A stretch of DNA of 64,000 nucleotides. Origin: Styela clava. Taxonomy: Eukaryota; Chordata; Ascidiacea; Stolidobranchia; Styelidae. The position numbers and the translations under genes are program-made. Position 1 is the first letter of the stretch; every line of letters starts with the position of its first letter. Positions 58,284 through 64,000 of this stretch are shown piece by piece. The notes below the pieces were generated by a model that saw only the letters and a list, made by a program, of their open reading frames with translations, had not been told where the DNA came from and ran no database searches. Location: contig NC_135251.1 of the NCBI RefSeq assembly GCF_964204865.1, positions 31,224,943 through 31,288,942 of the forward strand, in the 5' to 3' direction.

Positions 58284-60444
58284 TTGGTCGATCACCATTG
58301 CTCACCTGACTACCATGGTTTTAATGGCAACTACATGTTTTTATCATTGTTATATACTCGATCAAGTCACTGGGTAGTTTCAACGCAGAAATGAATAACA
58401 AACTAATATTAACTCTTATATGTTACAGACATTTTGGTGTTTTATGTACAGTTTTGCAAGAAATAACCAGAGTGTGATTGTGTAGTGATTAATTCCATTG
58501 CTTCCATTTCTGTGGGGTGTTCAGTTTTCATTCTCAGATGGAGTGGTATTTGAAATGTAGATTGTCAAGCTTATAAAACAGGTATGAGGTATAAAACGCC
58601 TTTCGCAGTACTGATGGCCAGTCTTCTTTTATGACTTTACTTAACGGAATGAAAGTTGAGCATCTTTTTCACATAAGACTGACGGTCGCTATATGATGGA
58701 TAATAGTTTGTAAATCAATAAGTATGATTTCAATTTTAGTTTCATTGTTGGTATTATATTGTATGGTAACCTGGCTTTTACAAAGATATAATGCACGTGG
58801 GTATTGTGCTAAAATACTGTATTCGAAGCATTTGCAGAATCTGGATGTCGCTGTTTGGGCTAAAATGGGGAGTAAAGAACTCATGTACTTTGACAAAAGG
58901 CGCGGTGTTTGTTCATTCCTGAAAATCTAAGTTTTCAACCTGCGGTAATTCGTTTAATTGATTTGATATCCAGTAGTGCAGGGATGGCGAACCTTTTTTT
59001 TTATCAATGGGTCAAAAATTATATTTTCATCACCGCACAGTAGAGAGGGGTTTTATTTTTTCGTCAACCAAAATAAAATAACCTCCTTGGTAATAATAAT
59101 AAATTAGTTGGGTATAGACAGGTGGAGTGATACGACCAGACTGTCATCAAAGTTAACTCCATAAAAAAGCCTGCGGACCCATATGTTTTCGATCAATGAG
59201 AAACTTGTTGCGTCTTGTCATCGTTGCTTGGTATTTTGTAGTTGGAACTTTATATATGCCGCAATATAGGGAATGAGGCGGTTTCCGGTACTCGATTTTA
59301 TGAAATTAGTTTGCTCAAGCACTTTTCCGGGTGCATATAAATTACGGAAAAACGTTCATGATGCTAGGGCAAATTCTTTTTTTTACTGATTCCATGAGTT
59401 TGGAATGGGATGCATGTCTAGGCTAACTATTTTTTGATCGGATCTGCAAAGCTGCTTCAGATTTCTGTTTCGTTAATTAATATACATTACACACTACTCC
59501 GGAAGAGAACCTGTAGCAAGAGGTAGCTAGAAATGAACGGATCTATTGCATTGTTATGTAATATCACAACACTCGGTAAAATAGCTTGCAGTATTCCTCG
59601 TATTCAATGTACGAAATCTTTAAGAATTTAATTCTTGTAGTCAATTTCCGCAGATTCACAGAATTCCTTTAGCTGGGTAGTAGTAGTAGCCTTTCTAAAC
59701 CTTTTTAATTAGAGCTTATTTGTAAAAAGAATCTATTGACCGTACTGTTAGCTTACTTTGCCCTACTACAATACTCTACAGAATCTCAAGTTCTAGATTA
59801 TTTTCAGCATAATATGACTCAAACAAAATCGAATGAAAGTTATTATGCCTTCTCCAACTCCAAGCATACCTAAAATGGCTTCTAATGCAGCAATTGCTGT
59901 AGTTTCATGGAAGTCGATAGAATAATGACGCAATGAAAGTCACTCATTATTCCCTAACTGAAGAATTTCTCAAGCTGTGCGCGATATTTTACTCAACCTG
60001 ATAAGCTAAAAAAATTAAGATATTAAAACAAGCTTCGAGTTAAAGCAAAGTTGATTTTGAAAATTTCACTAAAGTAAAATTCTGTCCCGGTTAGACCGTG
60101 ACGTATGGTAGGTCCATCTATATGAGACTTGGTGTAAAAAATATCACTTCAGCGATCCATACCCTATCTCCATCCTTTCACACCGGAACCTGGGATATGG
60201 ACGTACAATAAACTGACTATTGTACATATCGCCGTTGTGCCGTACCTTTTTGTCTGTGTAAGGTTTTAAACATGTCTCCCGTATCCTCTGTTTTACTGTT
60301 TAATTATTATGCAGATACTGTTACAATTTTGACGCAAATAAACATAACACCAATAAGGTCTCACTAATTGAAATCATTATCTCGGACTCGTGAAGAACTT
60401 AGTCGGACATAGTAGATTTATTCTTGTATCATAATACTTCCCCC
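58284..60444. other. Region 3' of CDC20
   Basis: Should include the CDC20 3' untranslated region. A hAT-like left terminus, CAGGGATGGCGAACCTTTTT, starts at 58979, without a right partner. The remaining sequence shows no gene. Confidence 0.4.
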
Positions 60445-63395
60445 CAGTGGCGGCGCGTGGTCATTTTGACAACCGGGGCAAGCTACTGCGGGACCAAGTC
60501 ACCCCCATCTACGGGGACAGGTTGAGCGCTGTAAGTTCTTTCATCATTTTATGAGTATAAAAACCATTCCATCGGTAACAACCAATCGGCAAAAGCGACA
60601 ATTTTTAACGATAAGAAAGTGTCTTTAAAACCGGTCCAAGTCGAGGGATTAATAAATATAGACATAGTTTATTTTGAAACCTCTTTCAAAAGGAAAGGCA
60701 ATATTTACCCAGATAAATACAATTTCGGGAAAGCAGACAAAACCTAAAATAAGATTTAAAACGTTACTATGAAGAAAGGAAAGTTAATGCAAAGATAAGG
60801 ACATGCGTCGCTCACTCATAGATATATATGCTGCTAGACTTCTACTGCTTGAACATATATGCAACACGCCGCGGTTTCTTGGAAGCAAAATGCTCAATAA
60901 CGCGCTGATTAAAGTCATGCATCCCAGAAATAACGTATCTGTGAATGGATAAAACAGCCAAAGAATTTAATCTATCTTGCTTCAATGTGTTTCTGAGATA
61001 CGTTTTAATACGCTTCAGCGTGCTGAATGTTCGCTCTGCGTCGGCGGAAGAAATAGGCGTCGTCAAAATGATGTCCAGAAATTTTGCAGACGCCGCAAAG
61101 GTAGTTACTAGAGTGTTATCTATGAGGAACCCATAGAGCGCGCAAGTTGATGTGATGTTCAAAAAAGTTTGATTGGTGTATATACATCGCAATTCATTTT
61201 CCAATTTACCCACGTTTATCATGGGGTAAAATTTGGAGACAGTAGCCAACAAATGGATGGGAAATTGACGTGCAAATTTTAAAAAAATTTTGGGGTTCAT
61301 CAAAGAGGAAGGTGTTCAGTGCGCAGACGATCGCCTATTTGATTCACCAGAATGTCACCAGCATTCCTTTGCAGACAAAATCAAACGCTGCATTGTTTGC
61401 CCGCGGCGTAAAGAAGCACTCCATGTGTCGTCGTATTTTATTGTTTCCCGGATACGAGATACAGCATTGCAGAAGTCTGAAATACACGACTGCACAGACG
61501 CTCCATCCATTAGCCTTGACTGCAATGCGCCGTATAATACATCCACGTGATAGAATATTGTGGAGAAAAAATGAAAACTCACCATCTTCTAGCAGACGCT
61601 TTAGACCTGCCGCCTCCCTCACAGAGCGTTCGTCCCAAACCGGAGAGCTCTGAATGCCATTGAAACACTCAATGAGCTCAGACCTAATTTCGGACACGCC
61701 CTGCACCACGCGTGATTGGAAGTTCCAACGTGTTGGTGCACAAGCTGGGAGACGGCGGCTACACATCTGGCGAATGGGGGTTAGAGCGCTTCGGCGAAAC
61801 GGAAATAAATGAAGAAAACCCCGAAACATTTGCAAAAAATATACGGACGAGAGGGGTATCAAGACACATATTTTTAATAACGAGGTTAAATTGGTGTGCA
61901 TAACAATGTAAAAAATGCGCATGAGGAAAATCTTCTTTTATATAAACTTGAACACCATGTTTCGACCCACTCATGACTGCCGCGCCGTCATAAGTTTGAG
62001 CTATCAATTTTGACTTCGCGTTGTAAGGCTGTAACACTTCTTTCAGTACAGCCGATATCCCCCAAGCCGTGCGATCAACGATTGGTACAAAGCTGTGAAA
62101 TCTCTCGGTAGGTTTACCATCTTTCACAAACCGAAAAATCACAGCCAGTTGGGAAACGCACGTGATGTCAGTTGTCTCGTCTGACTGAATCGAAAGGAAC
62201 TGGCAATTCTCAATTTCCAGAGCCAAATGTTGTAAATAAATTTTATACATTGAGTCGAGCAAATCATTTTGGATATCCTTAGATGTCCCTTTCGAAACAG
62301 TTGCGGCATCAAGATGATCTCTCAATACTGTATCTGGGGATGCGGTGTATTCCACCATATCCAAAAATACCCCTCTATTAGAAGAGGCAGCCCGTTCATC
62401 GTGCCCACGGAGGGACAGCTCGTGACAACCAATGAACTTCAAAACATCTATCAATCGACCGAGAACATGGCGGGTTTTCTCGACGATTTGGTTGTGCCGA
62501 CGAATAGAAACCGCGAGTCCTTCATCCAACTGTGCTGCAATATTAACATTTCCGAATGTTCGGTATTTTACTGCATTGTCCAGATGCTCCATAGAAGATT
62601 GATGATCCCTGGCACGCTCGGAAAGATGTTTAAGATCTCTAAAACCAAATTTACACCAACGTGAGTCACGGGCGGTAGCAAAAAGTAGGCAATAAAAACA
62701 AAAAAGTGCATTTTTGTCCTCGTTGTAACACAACCATTCGTGTTTTTTATACCAAGTTTCTGCGCAGAATGTACGCCGACGCTTTCCTCCGTCATGGGAT
62801 TGTTCCAGTGAACAATTTTTTGGTTGATAAGGCCCAAGACGTTGTACCTCTAATTTTTGTTCCAGCGGCAGCTGCGAAAACGGAGTGCGAAGTAATGCAT
62901 CAACCTTATTCATTATGAGGTCTAAGGCTAAGAAATGCGAAGCCGGAAAGAAGTGAGGAGCTAAAAAGGAATGTGGAAAATCGAAAGCAAATGGACTAAA
63001 GGTCTCTAACTGATTCAAATAGTGAAACAAGCGACAAAAACGAAGGCGAGGTAACTATAAACTCTTCAAGCAACCAACGAACGAGAAGGAATGCGTGAAT
63101 ATGTCAACACGTTGTTGTAAGAAACGTCTGCATTGTGTCGTCATAATTTCGGGGGTAGCCCCGATGATTTAGTAAAAGAAACAGGAAACAAACGCGGCGA
63201 GTGGAAGATAAAAGAGAGAATACGATATACAATGAGCAACCGGGGCAAAATCGGCGTCGCCCCGTCGACGTTCGGCGAAGGCTTTGCTAGCGAAAAATGA
63301 ACCATGTCGGGAGAATATGGCTAGTGTAGACAGTCTGTGCAACCGATATTGAGGTATTTTTCGAATATTTTTTATTATACCGAAAAAACAACCGG
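60445..63395 (-). mobile_element. DUF4371-type hAT transposon, copy 2
   Basis: Right (3') terminus on the minus strand is the inverted CAGTGGCGGCGCGTGGTCAT at 60445. Homology to copy 1 extends to about 63395 (GTTTTTTCGGTATAATAAAA on the minus strand), where the 5' terminal CAGTGG is not preserved. Contains the transposase pseudogene 60842-62913. Opposite in orientation to copy 1 and free of the nested 2,148-bp insertion. Confidence 0.85.
60842..62913 (-). pseudogene. hAT transposase (TTF-type zinc finger, DUF4371), copy 2
   Basis: Start ATG 62911-62913 (MNKVDALL; the longer frame from 63030 is not supported by copy 1). The first 383 codons are open: TTF-type finger WLCYNEDKNALFCFYC, LSERARDHQSSMEHLDNAVK, QSDETTDIT, AQTYDGAAVMSG and HFLHCYAHQFNLVIKN. 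The frame breaks near 61770, continues in another frame as ACAPTRWNFQSRVVQGVSEI, breaks again near 61570 (a 7-9 bp deletion relative to copy 1) and again near 61390, then ends with ISSADAERTFSTLKRIKTYL and a stop at 60842-60844. The catalytic segments of the core are intact, but the frameshifts disable the protein. Confidence 0.9.
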
Positions 63396-64000
63396 GGCAT
63401 TGAATGAGTCACGTCAGGGTAGATGTTTCATTTATTGAAAGTTACACTAATAATAAATAAGCTAAGTAATCATAGGTTGTAATTTCGTCAATATGCAAAT
63501 GCACGTACAACAGGCATATTTACCACTGATATATTCATTCTATCGGTTAAGTTAAATTATAACAAAGGATATATGACGCATTATTCCAAATCCTGCTTCA
63601 TGTCCTAGGATGGTGATCAACTGAAATTGGTAAAATTAACAACAATTGCCTACATATTAGTGCTTAGCAACACTAAAAATTGTTGTGTGATATATAATTG
63701 AAGTATAGAAGTTTTGACTATTTCCATATTTAATTAAGAAATTAATTGATTTTCTGAATCAAGTTGCCGTTTATTATCAAGTAATGAGTTTTAATAACTC
63801 AAAAAAGAAAGTAGAACATATATTGTGGTAATTAGATAGCTATCAGACTACTCTAATTTATTTAATTATAACATAATTAAAACTGTTAACATTTACAAAG
63901 TGGAAAAAAATAAAAAAGGCATATCACACTCAAAGTATATATACATTTTGTAGTTTTAATCAAGCAGTCCTATGATGAACCGAAGAGCAGCAAAATCTTT
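63396..64000. other. AT-rich flank, no gene recognised
   Basis: No open frame, repeat terminus or exon was recognised. Confidence 0.4.

Noticed and set aside
61520..61582. Apparent GT..AG intron in the hAT copy 2 transposase
   Set aside because: Copy 1 reads straight through this region (DGEFSFFLAFFSTIFYLVDVLY) as normal DUF4371 coding sequence. Copy 2 simply has a short deletion that shifts the frame.

Overview
The window is eukaryotic, AT-rich and gene-poor. Three protein-coding genes have been resolved exon by exon with GT..AG junctions whose phases all agree, and much of the remaining DNA is transposon sequence in several nested layers. The genes are SGTA (minus, 14.8-19.1 kb), a secreted family-9 glycoside hydrolase (cellulase) with extra modules (minus, 35.0-43.9 kb) and CDC20 (plus, 52.4-58.3 kb). 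Short introns, animal-type SGTA and CDC20, and an intron-rich GH9 cellulase linked to CBM2-like and CCP/sushi-like modules point to a marine invertebrate. A tunicate is a reasonable guess, but nothing seen here fixes the species.

Layout. 0-13 kb: a decayed ZBED/Ac-type hAT transposase (1.85-2.83 kb), a TTAA-flanked DNA element (5.04-6.83 kb), a short hAT-like element (6.83-7.14 kb), and a DUF4371/TTF-finger hAT transposon (7.99-12.93 kb) split by a second, 2,148-bp hAT element with a perfect 8-bp target duplication. 13-21 kb: SGTA, carrying a 402-bp hAT MITE in intron 1, a TA-flanked MITE in another intron and a decayed duplicate of part of one exon; two MITEs of one family follow at 19.35 and 20.37 kb. 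21-34.5 kb: a small hairpin element, a hAT inside a decayed hAT (22.1-24.4 kb), LINE 3' ends with tetranucleotide tails, two unrelated LINE RT fragments (28.8-31.85 kb), and a 1,763-bp hAT holding a smaller hAT-like element and a tRNA-derived SINE. 35-44 kb: the cellulase gene, with an A-rich insertion and a hairpin element in its introns. 44-51 kb: inverted-orientation second copies of the TA MITE and of the TTAA element, a split SINE, a LINE 3' end interrupted by an 833-bp TA-flanked element, and a degenerate minisatellite. 52-58 kb: CDC20. 60.4-63.4 kb: a second copy of the DUF4371 hAT in opposite orientation, which preserves the empty site of the insertion in the first copy.

The three genes have no evident functional link: SGTA is a cytosolic co-chaperone, CDC20 activates the APC/C, and the cellulase is secreted. 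The most interesting gene is the cellulase, a 17-exon, 1,022-residue model (signal peptide, CCP-like module, CBM2-like module, Thr-rich linker, second CBM2-like module, linker, GH9, basic tail). The most informative DNA structure is the readable order of transposon insertions. No prokaryotic feature, CRISPR array, rRNA or intact tRNA gene was recognised.
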